A DNA stretch of 64,000 bases from Hesseltinella vesiculosa (GCA_002104935.1 MCGT01000001.1:1691001-1755000); one strand, 5' to 3'. Counted from the stretch's first letter, positions 33,971 through 45,029 are shown. The notes: generated by a model from the letters alone, not told the origin. A program made the numbers and translations.

Positions 33971-34616
33971 TTAGTTTTGGGTAAGCATGTCCAAGTCGAC
34001 GTCGTAAGAAATGTTACAGCCACAAGAATTCTTTGCGTTGGGGTTATCCACCACCTGGAATGTCGATCCAATCAATTCCTCGACAAAATCCACATTGGAC
34101 CCACGCAGGAATTGCAAAGACACACCGTCCACCACCACTCGAGTGCCTTGCTTTTCGAAAATACTATCGAATAAAAAGGTCAGCAGGGAGAGGCCCCTTT
34201 TGGCCGATCTCCACCCACGGAAAGGAAGAGTGTGGGTTACTTACATGTCATCTTCATCGACCGTCTTGGTCAGTTCCATTTTATTTTGGTATCCATGGCA
34301 ACCACCGGAGTCCACCATCACACGCAGTAATTGGTCGCTATCATTGTCTCGTTCAGCAATATGTTTCAGTTGCTAAGCAGACGCATGCAGAGAGGGAGAG
34401 AAAGAGAAAGAGATGCATGTGTCAGTTGATTGATCCAAAGGCAGGCCATGTTCATTTTCTTTTCCTTACTTGTACTGCTCGATCTGTGATATCCAGGCCA
34501 TCGCTGGCTGAGGCTGGCTTGATAACCGCACCATTCAATTCCATGCTGAAGAATCGACAAAGGTTTGGTCGAAATGCTGATCGTTTTATGTAGAATGATT
34601 GTCGCAAAATGTTCAT
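33971..34616 (-). CDS. ISA2: Mitochondrial Fe-S cluster assembly protein Isa2
   Basis: A-type (HesB) Fe-S scaffold acting late in mitochondrial [4Fe-4S] cluster assembly. Predicted 155 aa from exons 34470-34616, 34245-34372 and 33971-34163. Residues 1-25 are basic and hydroxylated without acids (MNILRQSFYIKRSAFR), a plausible matrix targeting peptide. The core shows VMVDSGGCHGYQNKM with the first cysteine and NSCGCNISYDVD with the C-terminal CGC pair, the expected three cluster ligands. The HGYQ variant favours Isa2 over Isa1. Assignment firm. Confidence -1.
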
Positions 34617-34947
34617 GCTGTGCAATAAAGAAAAGGGGGGAAAATGGGGACAAAAAAAAAAAAAAACCGGAGCAACTCTCTCATTTTCCCCAGGCTTGCC
34701 ACAGGTCGGACGCCCATCCCGGATAGTTCCGCCCCTCGGACTTTTTTCTTTTTTTCTATTCCTGCTGCTTCGTCAAACCAGCTCTTTCTCCTTTTGCCCC
34801 CATTTCTACTGTATCGTATCTTTTGAAATGAAGACATGCATTATTCACTCGAAATGGATCCGTCTGCTGGAGAAATTGCTACAAAATATACTGTAGCAAC
34901 AGGGCCGAGGGTTTGCCAGAAAGCTGGTTTGCTGATGAAACTTTGCC

Positions 34948-34977
34948 AAGCTATTGCAAAGCTATTGCAAAGCTATT
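34948..34977. repeat. three tandem 10-bp units
   Basis: AAGCTATTGC repeated three times perfectly, followed by a partial AA; possible minisatellite seed. Confidence -1.
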
Positions 34978-35043
34978 GCAATAATACAGATGGTATTGAC
35001 AAAGGCATCCATGTGAGGATATGCAACTGTCAGCTATTGTACG

Positions 35044-35074
35044 TCTCTCTCTCTCTGTGTGTGTGTGTGTGTGG
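35044..35074. repeat. (CT)n(GT)n microsatellite
   Basis: A CT-dinucleotide run passes directly into a GT run; a further run of ten or more G follows at about 35091. Confidence -1.
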
Positions 35075-35798
35075 TGTGAGTGTGAAGAGAGGGGGGGGGG
35101 GAAGGTGATGAAGACCTTTCAGCAGAAACTCAAGACTCCTTTTTTTATCAACTCAATAGCGTCAAATTAGTAATTTACTGCTGACGACACTCATTGGTTG
35201 GGTAATGTCCAGCTTGGGTGAAGGTATGTCAGTTTCTCTCAAAGGGAGAACTGACGATCTCAAAATATCGCAGCAAAATGGGAGGCCGGAATAGCTCGCA
35301 CAAGATTGTTGTCAGGCAAATCATCATGGGTATTCACTGGAAGGTGGAAAGAGCTGTTGTTTAATAAAAATGAAAATTAAGTGGGCCTGTCCTCCTGAGT
35401 TTGGGGAGCTTCATTTAAGAAGGATCGACATTTTTACCAGGATTAATATTTTCCGAGATTCTTTCGTTATGGAGGGGAGCTTTTTACAGAAACAACGACT
35501 TCCTATTATTTCTATTATTTGATGCCTAGGTGAAATATACGCTGGGGGTGGGTTTAGCTCTTGCTTTGAACAAAAACAAAAGCAACACGACGGCCGTTGG
35601 ATCGACAAGCGCACTGAGGTTAAACAAAGGCTGCCTGGCAAAAGGGCTAGGGACAAAGGAAAGATTGATTCTTGAACAAAAATAAGCTTTCTTTATTTTT
35701 AGGTACACTCCAGAGTAGCAAGATTATTCAAATGAGAATGATTTTGGGGGGGTTTATCTATATATAAAAAAGGTGGGAGTCCATCTCTACTGACAGGC

Positions 35799-37219
35799 TT
35801 AGTACTTCTTGCCGAAGACAGCAACTTGGAGGTAGTCTAGAAAATCATGAAAAAAACAATTAGGTCTGGCCAGCAAAAGTTCAATGTCAAAGCTTACCAT
35901 AACCAGACAACACACCAGCACCAGCGATGGCACGGAGAATGTTAGCACCGGCACCCTTGAACAAAGACTTGGTGCCTTCGTTCTTGACGATTTCACGGAA
36001 ACAGGCCAAAGAAGAGTCATACTTGACGGCTAGAAAATAAAGAAAAACGAGTCAGCCATCGTTGATGCCTCTTTCTAAATTTTGAAAAAACTTACCAGCA
36101 CCGGAAGTCATCATCTGAGTTTAAGATAGCCACAGAAAAAAAAAAAAAGAAGCAGAAAATCAGAAAAGGAAAGAAATGAGTAAAACTTAGTTAAAAAAAA
36201 AGGGGGACAATAAAACCTTACCATACGACGACGGACGGTATCAATGGGGTAAGAAGCGAGACCAGCACCAGTGGTAACAGCCCAGCCCAACAAGAAGGAA
36301 GCCAAGAAGGAGTCCTTGAGGTTATCGGGCATGATGGGCTTGATGGAATCGTACATACCGAAGTACAGACCACGGTAGACAATGATACCAACACAAGAAA
36401 TGTTGAAACCACGGTACAGACCGGCAATACCATCGGAAGCCAAGGTCTTACGGTAGACATCGACCAGACCGTTGAATTGACGTTCACCGCCACCCTTGGT
36501 GGACTTGGCATCGTTAGCAAGACGGGTACGAGCATAATCCAAAGAGTAGACGAAGCTGGAATGGAGAGAAAAAAAAAAGTCAGGGACCAAAAAAAAAAAA
36601 AAAAATCGAAGGCTTGTGTTTTCGCGCTCCGCCACAAACACCCATGTCCGGACCGATTTTTTTGTCCGGCAAAATAAACAAAAAAAAAAAAAACTTACAA
36701 CAAAGAACAGGCACCAGCAGCACCACCGGAAGCCAAGTTACCGGCGAACCAGGCCCAGTAGCCATCCTTCTTCTTGTCCTTGTTGAACATACGCTTGAAC
36801 TTATCCTTGAAAGCAAAGTTCAAAGCTTGGGTAGGGAAGTAACGGATAACGTTGGCAGTGTTACCGCGCCACATGGAGGCCAAACCTGTCAAGAGAGGAT
36901 GTGAGCGGCTGTGTAGAGTAGAATGGGCGGTGTTTACCTTCGTCCTTGACGGTACGGGAGAAACAGTCAGCAATGCCCTTGTAGGGGTGGGAGAGACGAC
37001 CTTGCTTGATCATTTCGTCTTGGTTTTGGATCAAGAGCTTGATACGTTCAATAGGGGCAGCAGCAGTCTTGGAGACAGCGGCGGAGACACCACCCATCAA
37101 GAAGTCCTAGATGTGATTGAAAAAACGTGCGTTGAGTAAGTTTTACATCTAGGGAGAGTTTCAAAGACAGATAGGCTACTTACGATGGCGAACTTGTTTT
37201 GTTCAGCGAAGGAGGACAT
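35799..37219 (-). CDS. PET9: Mitochondrial ADP/ATP carrier
   Basis: Inner-membrane carrier exchanging cytosolic ADP for matrix ATP. Predicted 304 aa in seven exons: 37184-37219, 36938-37106, 36699-36885, 36222-36555, 36096-36114 (19 nt), 35898-36029, 35799-35836. The three mitochondrial-carrier signatures are present ([33 protein letters not shown]) together with the diagnostic RRRMMM motif, which spans the junction into the 19-nt exon. [15 protein letters not shown] at the first helix is typical. C-rich, uniform codon use suggests strong expression, in line with clear CCAAT and TATA elements upstream. Assignment certain. Confidence -1.
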
Positions 37220-37310
37220 TTTTAAATATAAATGTACAGAGGAGTGGGGTTGCTAAAAAGTTAGAGAAAGAAAAAAGAAGAAGAAAAAAAGGAGTAAACA
37301 AGAGCAATTA

Positions 37311-37317
37311 CTTTATA
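37311..37317 (-). promoter_or_regulatory. TATA box of ADP/ATP carrier
   Basis: Minus strand TATAAAG (context GCTTATAAAGTAAT), about 95 bp upstream of the ATG at 37219. Confidence -1.
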
Positions 37318-37375
37318 AGCTGTGAATGAAATAGCAAGAAAAAATTTTTCCAGCCATTTGAGGGGCGATGCAGTT

Positions 37376-37382
37376 TGATTGG
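37376..37382 (-). promoter_or_regulatory. CCAAT box of ADP/ATP carrier
   Basis: Minus strand CCAATCA, about 60 bp upstream of the TATA element; a classical spacing for Hap2/3/5-type binding. Binding is inference. Confidence -1.
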
Positions 37383-38321
37383 AGGAACACAATGTTTTCT
37401 TTTTTTCTTTCCAAGCTGCCAGGGGGGGGTGGACAAGTTTTGATCTCCTTGTTTTTTTTTTTGAAAAGACGTTGCAAGGCCGGTGACTATTTTTGGTCAA
37501 GACGTCCAGCTGGCGATTTCTCCCTTTGATGAAAAAAAACCAAGCAACCAGCTCCCTGATATTTTTTTGTCTGTCTTTCGCTCATCCAAGCAAGACAACT
37601 AAAAAAAGGCTGTTCCGCTTTACCCAATGGAACCTTTTCCGGGAGGGACCGGGATGATGACAAAAATCTCCAAAGTCAAATGTCGCCAGTCTGCATATTT
37701 CCCCTTTATTTTTAAGCGTCAATGCCCAGTGCTTTTCCATTTTCTTGTCAGTGACATGCCAACCACGTGAAGCATTTATTTCTAAACTCACTTGCAATTA
37801 TCTGGCATACTCTCTGCCTGCCCTTGAGCTAATTTGGTGTCCTAAAAAAAAAAAAAAAATAGGGCCCTGGATCATGTGCGTAAAAAAAAAAAAAAACCAT
37901 GGTAGAGAGGTTGTTGAACGAGTTCTGATTTGGAAACACATTGCCCGTAGTGGACTTGGATCATGTGTGCAGAAAAAAAACACCAGGGGAAAAAGCAGCC
38001 AGGGCCGGACGAAAATCGTAAAGCAAAAACAGAGTTGAACCAACAACGACTCGAGCTCGGAATGAGCCAGCTGGGCAGCTCGGCAGCTTGGTCCCCGGCA
38101 ACCCTCCTTCTACCCTTTCCATTTGGCATGAAAATGCGCAAGGACGATTTTCCTAACCTTGTAGCTTGCGGCATGTTTCTATCGGCCAGCTTTCTGGCAA
38201 CGATGGTTTTTTTTTTTATCAACAACGTATTTATTTATCACGCAACAAGTGTATCGAAAAGAAATTGTATAATGCAATGAGGGTTCTAGATATAAAAAAG
38301 AAAGGGCCATCCATTCTTTTT

Positions 38322-41300
38322 TTACAACTTGTCATAGTAGTTTTCGTAGCCGGGAATCTCTTCCTTGAGACCCTTGCGCTTACGGATGGTCTTGACGATT
38401 TCTTGGGTCTTACCAGGTTCCAAGGGAGTACCTTGCATGGCTTGCCAGTGATCGAAGACAGCTTGAGGGAAGGCTTGACCAGAGGTGGCGGCACGGAGAT
38501 CGCTGGAGAAACCGAAGGATTCGTTGACGGGCAAGTAAGCCTTGACGGTCATCATGGGGGTACCGATCTTTTGTTCTTCAGAGAAGACAACACCACGACG
38601 ACGGTTAAGAACAGAGTAGATACCACCGATGGCAGATTCGGGACATTGGACTTCGACTTGGTACATGGGTTCTTGGATACCGGGAGTGGCAGTCAAGACG
38701 GAGGCGTACACGACACGACGGAAGGTGGGGATGATTTGACCACCACCACGATGGATAGCATCAGCGTGAAGAGTGACATCCAAGATGTTGAAGCGACAAC
38801 CACGCAAGTTTTCTTCGCACATAGGGCCTTCCTTGGTGGCCCATTGGAAAGCGGCAACACAAGAATCCTTGATTTCGTTCAAGTATTGGACAGCCTTGGT
38901 GACATCGACAACCAAGTTAGGACCGGTGGCGTCGGGACCGAAACACCAGATCTTACGGGCTTCAGTGACATCCCAGTTGAATTCGTCGGCCAAGATACGG
39001 GCACGGGCCTTGAAATCGTCCTTGGGACCGACCTTGCCTTCTTCGATGGCCTTGGACAGTTCTTCGTCGATAGGCATGGCCTTCATGTAGACACGGTTGT
39101 GCTTGTTGGGAGACTTGGACAAACAGTCGATGGAGGATTCGGCAGTGACGGTTTCACGGTATTGGACAACAGGGTCACCGGTGCGAATGGGGACTTGAGC
39201 GTGGTCTTCTTCCAAATCCTTCAAACAGATTTCCAAGTGCAATTCACCAGCACCGGCAACAATGTGTTCACCAGAGTCGGAGGTGAAGGTCAACACACAG
39301 GGATCGGACTTGGCCAAACGCTTGAGACCTTCGACGAGCTTGGGCAAATCGTTGGCGTTCTTGACTTCGACGGCCACTTGCACGACAGGGGAGACAGAGA
39401 ACTTCATGACCTTCATGTTGTGGGCAACTTCAGAGGTGGTGATGGTACCGGACTTGACCAAGAATTGATCGACACCAACAAGACCGATGATGTTACCAGC
39501 GGGACAGTCATCGATGGCTTCGACACCACGACCCATCATGAGGACGGTACGTTGGATGGACTTGACGTGCAAATCGGTCTTGGTACCGGGAACAAAGTTG
39601 GGGCCTTGGATACGGACCTTCATACCGGCACGGGCAGTACCAGAGAAGACACGACCGAAAGCGTAGAAACGACCCTTGTCAGAGGTGGGCACCATCTTGG
39701 AGACGTACAACATCAAAGGACCCTTGGGGTCACAGTCACGGATACCGATGGCACATTCGTCATCAGCGGGACCTTCGTACAAGTTGGGCACACGATAACG
39801 TTGGGAGGTTTGGGGAGAGGGCAAGTGGATACAGATCATTTCCAAAAGAGCGTCACCACAGGGCAAGAACTTGCGCATGACAACCTTGAGCAATTGCTTG
39901 CCTTCCAAGTCCTTTTCGTCGGACTTCAAGTTGATTTCCAACTTTTCGACCAAGGTGTTGACTTGGTCCTTCTTGAAGTTCATGACAGCATCGAAGATCT
40001 TGAAGATAGGGTCCAAGATGAACATGTTGAAAGCACGTTCCAAAGGCTTGCCATCGGCACCAGTGCTCTTGGTGGACCACTTCTTGGTCTTGGGGTTGAA
40101 GTAGTTTTCGCCCCACAACTTTTGCATCATCTTTTCCTTGTCGACACCGAACTTCTTGGAGTAGCGGACAGCGAATTGACGCAAGGTGAAACCCCAACCG
40201 TGCAAAGCAGAGGCAAAGGCAACGGTACCGTTTTCAGGCTTGACTTGGACATCACCAAGAGCTTCATCAAAGTAGGTGGCAATGATGACGTTGACGGATT
40301 CAATGGTACGAGCAAAGGCCTGGAAAAAAAACAAATCAGCCATCGATGCTGCGAACAACAAAAGGGGGAGTGAAAGAACTTACGTTGTACAATTCTTCCT
40401 TGCCCAATTGCAATTCCAAAAGAGCACGATCAACCTTGTTGATGACAACAACAGGCTTGATACGTTCACCAAGGGCTTGACGCAACACGGTTTCGGTTTG
40501 GACACACACACCGTCGATACAGTCAACAACGACCAAAGCACCATCAGTGACACGGAGAGCAGCAGTGACTTCAGAAGAGAAATCAACGTGCCCGGGGGAA
40601 TCGATCAAGTTGATCAAGAAATCAGGACCTGCAAAAGAAAAAAAAAATTAGAAATTGAGTTCGTCATCCACTTCCAAAAAAAAATTTTTTGTTCCCCCCC
40701 TCTTTTCTTGCGCCACCGAGGCGCAGGTGGATTGCTTACCATCGGTCTTTTGGTTCTTGATTTCCTTGACATCTTCAGGATCGGGAAGTTGGAAATAAAG
40801 AGAGATGGCAGTGGACTTGATGGTAATACCACGTTCTTGTTCATCGGCACGGGTATCCATGAAACGGGTTTCACCAGCACGACCAGTGGAGATAATACCA
40901 GCCTTGGCGACCAAAGAGTCAGACAAAGTAGACTTGCCGTGATCGACGTGAGCAATAACGGACATGTTACGGACGTTGGTGACCTTGTCCATCAAGCCAC
41001 GGATTTCATCGATAGTGAAATTCTATGAAAGTAGCATAAAGAGGTGGGAAGGTTAGGTTCTTTCCCAATGAATCAGGTAGGCAGGGGGCTTGAGGCCTGT
41101 TGCTAGTAACTTACAACTAATCAAATGATGAACAGACAAGAGAGAGAGAAAAAGGGACAGCACAAGGGGTTCATAGTAATATGGAGAAATAGGATATGAG
41201 TGAAACTTGACCCTTTGACAATCATTCCCCCCTTTTTCCTTAGTGGCATCCATCCATCCATTCATCCATCAGGATTAGCATCATCTGTCACATGCCATCT

Positions 41301-41362
41301 TGCCCAGTGGCAAGAAGACGATCCCTTTGGTAACCAACTGTCTCTAGTGAGTTCTTACCCAT
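38322..41362 (-). CDS. EFT1: Translation elongation factor 2 (eEF2)
   Basis: GTPase that translocates the ribosome. Predicted 843 aa (yeast 842). Coding exons: 41359-41362 (ATGG), 41116-41117 (TT), 40740-41022, 40384-40628, 38322-40319. G motifs: [44 protein letters not shown]. The diphthamide histidine sits in [16 protein letters not shown]; the C-terminus GYENYYDKL is typical. The conserved NFTIDEIRG block starts right after an acceptor at 41023 with an in-frame stop before it, so the start Met-Val must come from upstream exons. ATGG|GTAAGA at 41362 plus a 2-nt exon between a Py-rich acceptor and GTAAGT gives exactly MVNFT. Main body certain; the 5' exons are a strong inference. A CCAAT word (minus) lies at about 41475. 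Confidence -1.
41116..41117 (-). other. predicted 2-nt micro-exon of eEF2
   Basis: Minus strand TTTGATTAG|TT|GTAAGTTACTAG: two bases between a consensus acceptor with a long CT-rich tract and a consensus donor. The frame upstream of these bases contains an in-frame TGA, so the exon cannot be longer. Confidence -1.
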
Positions 41363-42257
41363 CTTGTACGAGCCAACACTTAAAGAAGAGTGAGAGTGAG
41401 AGGAAGAAAAAGAAAAAAAAAACATCACCACTTGAATTGAATTTTACCTTGGTGCTCTGTCATTTCAAACTCCCATTGGCTGGCAGCGTTCTCGTCATTC
41501 ATTGTCAGAGGCGGGCTGAGTCGAAAAAAAGGAACAGATTTGAGTAACGCATCGTGGACAAAAGCTTCGATCTGATATGTTCAGATGTTAACCAGCAAAG
41601 AAATGCGTCGTTAATTCTTTACCTGTTCATGCAAGACCAACCAACACAAAGTTTGACAGCTCGTGTTGTCAACAACCTTGTTTACACCAAATGGTTGTGC
41701 ATGGGAAAAAAAAAGAAAGTGGCAACACTCCAATGGCTGGCCGGGTCATGTGGATTCCAGTTGGTGAGAAACAAGGAGGCATCCATGTAACTATTGACAC
41801 AACAGACGCATTCGCATCAATGAAAACCACGCTTTATGTTGTACTAAGTGGTTGTTTAGCCTTCACCTTGTGAATCACTTTGCCCATCCATGAAAAATTT
41901 TTTTGACTGGCGATGGGTGACGACATTGTGAAGTATATTGAATGAATGCCACTGTCATAAAAAGACATGTATAGGAGAAATGAAAAAGTTAAGTGAAAAG
42001 CCAAGAAGTGAGGTGCCATTCAGCGTACTTTTCTCTTCTTCTTTACCAAAGTGCTTTTGGTTTAGCACGACCATAGACCAATGACGTTCATGCAGAAATG
42101 AGGGTATCCATACAGTGTCATTGTTGTGCAATGGAGAACGTTAGACAATAAAAATAATGGTGGCCAATGATTCAAAGAAAGATTCAAAACAGGCAAGAGA
42201 GAGTGAAATGGGAAAGAGAAAGGGAAGAGAAAATCGCGTGCGGTTTTTCAAAACACC
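41363..42257. promoter_or_regulatory. eEF2 upstream region
   Basis: About 0.9 kb between eEF2 and the nucleotide-sugar transporter, both minus strand. An alternative eEF2 start, ATGGTC followed by a weak GTGCTA donor, occurs at 42074 but would need an intron of about 1 kb. No gene supported. Confidence -1.
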
Positions 42258-43383
42258 TCAATTTTTTTTTTTAGTGGGAAGACCGTAGAGAAAGGTAGCT
42301 AAAAGGACAATGCTGGCACCGACTAAAAAGGAACCGTTGGGGCTAAAGTCAAAAAAGAGAGTGCTGAGGAGGCTCGACAGGAGGATGGACACAGACGTGG
42401 CAAAGGCTTTGAGGATGTTGTCGGCGTATTTCATGACCAGGGCAACAGCAAAACCCCCAGAGCCTGGTTGAAGATCACAATCCACGTTGATAGATGGTAG
42501 CCATAAAAGAAGCCATGGTGCCACACAAATGACCAGTCATTGAGTAGCAAAGCCAGCACAGCAAACAACAAGGTGCACAGCCCAAGCTGCAGATTCCGGA
42601 TCCACAGGTTTGTCGGGCCGGCTTTTTTGAGGATCTTTTCAAAAGAACAGCCTGCAAAGCCTGACGACAGGCAGCTGAGAAGGACGGCGATCAGACCAGT
42701 CCAGGAGGACGTGGGGGAGGAGCTATCACAACTCGAGGCGGATTCGTCCAGGGGAGACCACTGCACAAGCGTGACGCCCATCATGAGCAGCATGAGTGCT
42801 AGCCATTGTCGAGGCACAAGCTGCCGTTGAAGCAAATACATCGAGAACATGGCGGTGGACAAGATCTTGAGCTGGTAGGTCACCTGGAACGTAGCAGCTT
42901 CGAGATGACTTAGGGCAATGTACAGCAGATTGTTCTGGATCGCGTAGAGACTGGCGGGTATCAACATGTAAAGGAGATCAGTAGACAATAGATGGTGGCG
43001 GAGCTCTTGCTTCCAGAGCACACAAAGGTTTGGCACAGATGCATGTTGCCAAAGAACATGCACGCATACCAGCAGCTTGACACACTCCACCATGACCACC
43101 GCAGTCGAAGCTACATACAGCTCGGTGGGATCATTGTTAGTGACCCTGGACTGTCGCATCACTAGCACAAGAATGCTGTTCTGGATCACAAGCACCAACA
43201 ATGACAGTTGTTGCAAGGACAAGCCCCACGGCAATGGATCTATAGTTCACAATTGATAAGATTGCCTTGTTCTATGTGATAAAAGCATAGCTTACATGGA
43301 GGATCATTTGGAGGTGGCGTGGCCAGCGGCAAAAGAGGGGCTTGCCTTTTAGGAATCGTTCTTCTGGAAGAAAAAAGTGACAT
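42258..43383 (-). CDS. Nucleotide-sugar transporter (SLC35A type) with apparent frameshift
   Basis: Golgi-type UDP-sugar (galactose/N-acetylglucosamine class) antiporter with about ten membrane spans. Exons 43296-43383 and 42258-43239. Landmarks: LSLLVLVIQNSILVLVMRQSR, ECVKLLVC, IPASLYAIQNNLLYIALSHL, TFQVTYQLKILSTAMFSM, FAGCSFEKILKK, WIVIFNQALG and ALVMKYADNILKAFATSVSI. Between NQALG and GFAVALVMKYADN the frame changes: a G5 run (plus strand C5 at 42454-42458) has one base fewer than the NQALGG-coding sequence needs. With one base added the model is 356 aa. This may be a sequence error, a recent mutation or an allele. The N-terminal start is uncertain; the frame continues upstream. Confidence -1.
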
Positions 43384-43925
43384 CCACAGGCATGGCTTGG
43401 GTAGTGAAATCAGAAAAAGTCTGAAAAGAAAAAAAAAAAAAAAAACGTTGGCAAAGGGGGTTGGATCCATTTTACCGAGTTTCCACCTCCGCTGAACGAT
43501 CTGCCCAATTGGCTCAGATCGTCGAGTCCATGCTTGACAATGACCTTTACTCAACTGCAAGAGGGCACACAAAAAGGTCTCTAACTCACGCAAGGCACAA
43601 CAACATGTATTCCAGTAAATTGGCGAGCTAAGAATTCGCTCGCCTCCACATGCTTTGCATTTATTTCATTGGCTTACCAACAGGCAGACTGTCAAATTAC
43701 TATGGGCAGCCTGTTCTTATTGGCTAAAAAGATAATAAGGACATGGGTGATGCGAGAGGACAGCTGATTGTTCTCCGCAGGCGTTTAGCATGATTTGCCG
43801 AGGCTGCTCGCCAACCTCATTGCTTGGATTTGGCGTGGAGCTTTTTTTTTTTTTTTTTTTTCAACCATGGGAAGATTTTCAATTTTTTTAACTCTTCTTT
43901 CCAAAGTTTTGATGTACTTTTGAAG
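43384..43925. other. intergenic spacer
   Basis: About 540 bp with a T-run at 43842-43861 and an inverted CCAAT (TTATTGGCT) near 43717. May hold an upstream exon of the transporter; none can be fixed. Confidence -1.
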
Positions 43926-44162
43926 ATGGAATCGCTTGAAGATAAAATGACGAACCAGAACAGTAGCCTGTCAAAGAGTGTTTACCCGATGCCTACAGGC
44001 AAACAGCGGCTGATTGCTCTGGAGCACCTTGGCTGCACGTTCCGCGAAGGTGACCATGATGTGGTGAAAATCGCCACGCCTTCCCCACCACAAAATAGCC
44101 AACCTGGTCAAGAGGATCGCATACCCACCTTTATCCACCGACGCCCCGAGCACTTGCAATAA
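43926..44162 (+). CDS. small hypothetical protein (78 aa)
   Basis: Uninterrupted frame starting MESLEDKMTNQNSS and ending RRPEHLQ. No domain or homologue recognised; hydrophilic, with a Pro-rich middle. A T-run just upstream and the tropomyosin gene about 200 bp downstream fit a short independent gene, but a chance frame is equally possible. Confidence -1.
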   Translation: MESLEDKMTNQNSSLSKSVYPMPTGKQRLIALEHLGCTFREGDHDVVKIATPSPPQNSQPGQEDRIPTFIHRRPEHLQ

Positions 44163-44216
44163 TAAAAGATGCCTTTCTACAGGACTTCCAGCAGAGAAGA
44201 AAAAAATGTCAGTGTC

Positions 44217-44227
44217 GGAATCGAACC
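44217..44227 (-). promoter_or_regulatory. orphan Pol III B-box with T-run
   Basis: Minus strand GGTTCGATTCC is a perfect B-box, followed 10 bp later by seven T (plus A-run 44200-44206). No tRNA cloverleaf can be folded around it: no matching 5' acceptor strand or A-box is present. It looks like a tRNA-gene remnant or an extra TFIIIC site. Confidence -1.
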
Positions 44228-44359
44228 ACCAAGTTTTTATATTTCCCCAGCCAATGAAATCGTCCACCCAATAAAGGTTGCCGTGCCCCTCAAATTTTTT
44301 TTTAAAAGGAGTTTTGGGTTGTTTTCTTTCTTCTTCTTCATCTCTCATCATCTGTTACT

Positions 44360-45029
44360 ATGGAAAAGTTCAAGGAAGTAAGTAAAGCAACGACGACAGT
44401 CATGGCGGAGGGATAGGCTTTGTGAAAGGATGATGAAGAAAAGACAATGAGTTAAAAAGGTTGGCCTTTTACTGTTTGCTCATTTTTTTTTTTTTTTTTT
44501 GCATCGCTTTCTCTCTCTTTGAACCTGTTTGGTAGAAACTCGCCTCTCTTCGCAAAGAAATCGACACTGCTCGTGACCGTGCTTCTGTCCTTGAGGAAGA
44601 AGTGACCAAGTTGGAATCGCAACATTCCCAAAAGGATGACGACCTTACCAACTTGCAAGAACGTGCCAAGCTCTTGGAAGAACAATTGGAAACAGCTGAA
44701 GTCGACTTGAAGGAAGCTACCGCCAAGTAAGTTTGAAAAAAAAGAGTGCTCTCTACGTGGCAGGATGAAGAGAAGGCGAGAACGGTGGTGTGGAAGGACT
44801 CATTTGATGAAGATGAAAAACAAATTCGTCAACTCATTCGAACCTCGTGGTCCTCTCTATTTTTAGCTTCCGTGAAGCCGATTTGCGTGCTGAACAGTTG
44901 GGCAAGAAGGCTTTCACTTTGGAGCGTGAAGTCAAGGGTGTTGAAAAGAAGATCAACGACATCAATGAAAAATACGACACTGCCAAGGCTGAGCTCAAGG
45001 ATTTCGAAGAACAACTCGAAGGTGTCTAA
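44360..45029 (+). CDS. TPM1: Tropomyosin (short form)
   Basis: Coiled-coil actin-cable protein. Predicted 123 aa from exons 44360-44377, 44536-44726 and 44867-45029. It opens MEKFKEKLASLRKEID and ends KAELKDFEEQLEGV, as fungal tropomyosins do; LREAD-type block FREADLRAEQLGKK and LEREVKGVEKK show clear heptads and there is no proline. Fungal tropomyosins commonly have 161 or 199 residues; this one lacks about 38 in the N-terminal half, close to one actin-spanning period. Neither intron contains an obvious heptad-coding exon. Family firm; exact length should be verified with transcripts. It converges on the reductase gene with a 102-bp gap. Confidence -1.

Larger units (their letters stand above)
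34617..35798. other. intergenic spacer with simple repeats
   Basis: About 1.2 kb upstream of ISA2 and downstream of the ADP/ATP carrier. Apart from the two short repeats listed separately, no gene is supported. Confidence -1.
37220..38321. other. intergenic, carrier promoter and eEF2 3' side
   Basis: About 1.1 kb. Near 37868 and 37959 the word GGATCATGTG recurs 91 bp apart, each time followed by an A-run. No gene supported. Confidence -1.

Noticed and set aside
38166..40373. 735-codon plus-strand frame, the longest in the window
   Set aside because: It is the exact antisense of eEF2; its Gly/Asp/Thr-rich composition follows from the strongly biased third positions of that gene.
42454..42458. 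Programmed ribosomal frameshift in the transporter
   Set aside because: A G5 run lacks a slippery heptamer or evident downstream structure; sequence error or mutation is simpler.
44200..44300. Minus-strand tRNA gene
   Set aside because: Only the T-arm/B-box is present; no complementary 5' acceptor strand, A-box or 7-nt anticodon loop can be placed.
44727..44866. Hidden coding exon inside tropomyosin intron 2 (charged stretch beginning DEEKARTVVW)
   Set aside because: It contains no heptad pattern, includes Trp and lacks a donor that would keep the frame into exon 3.
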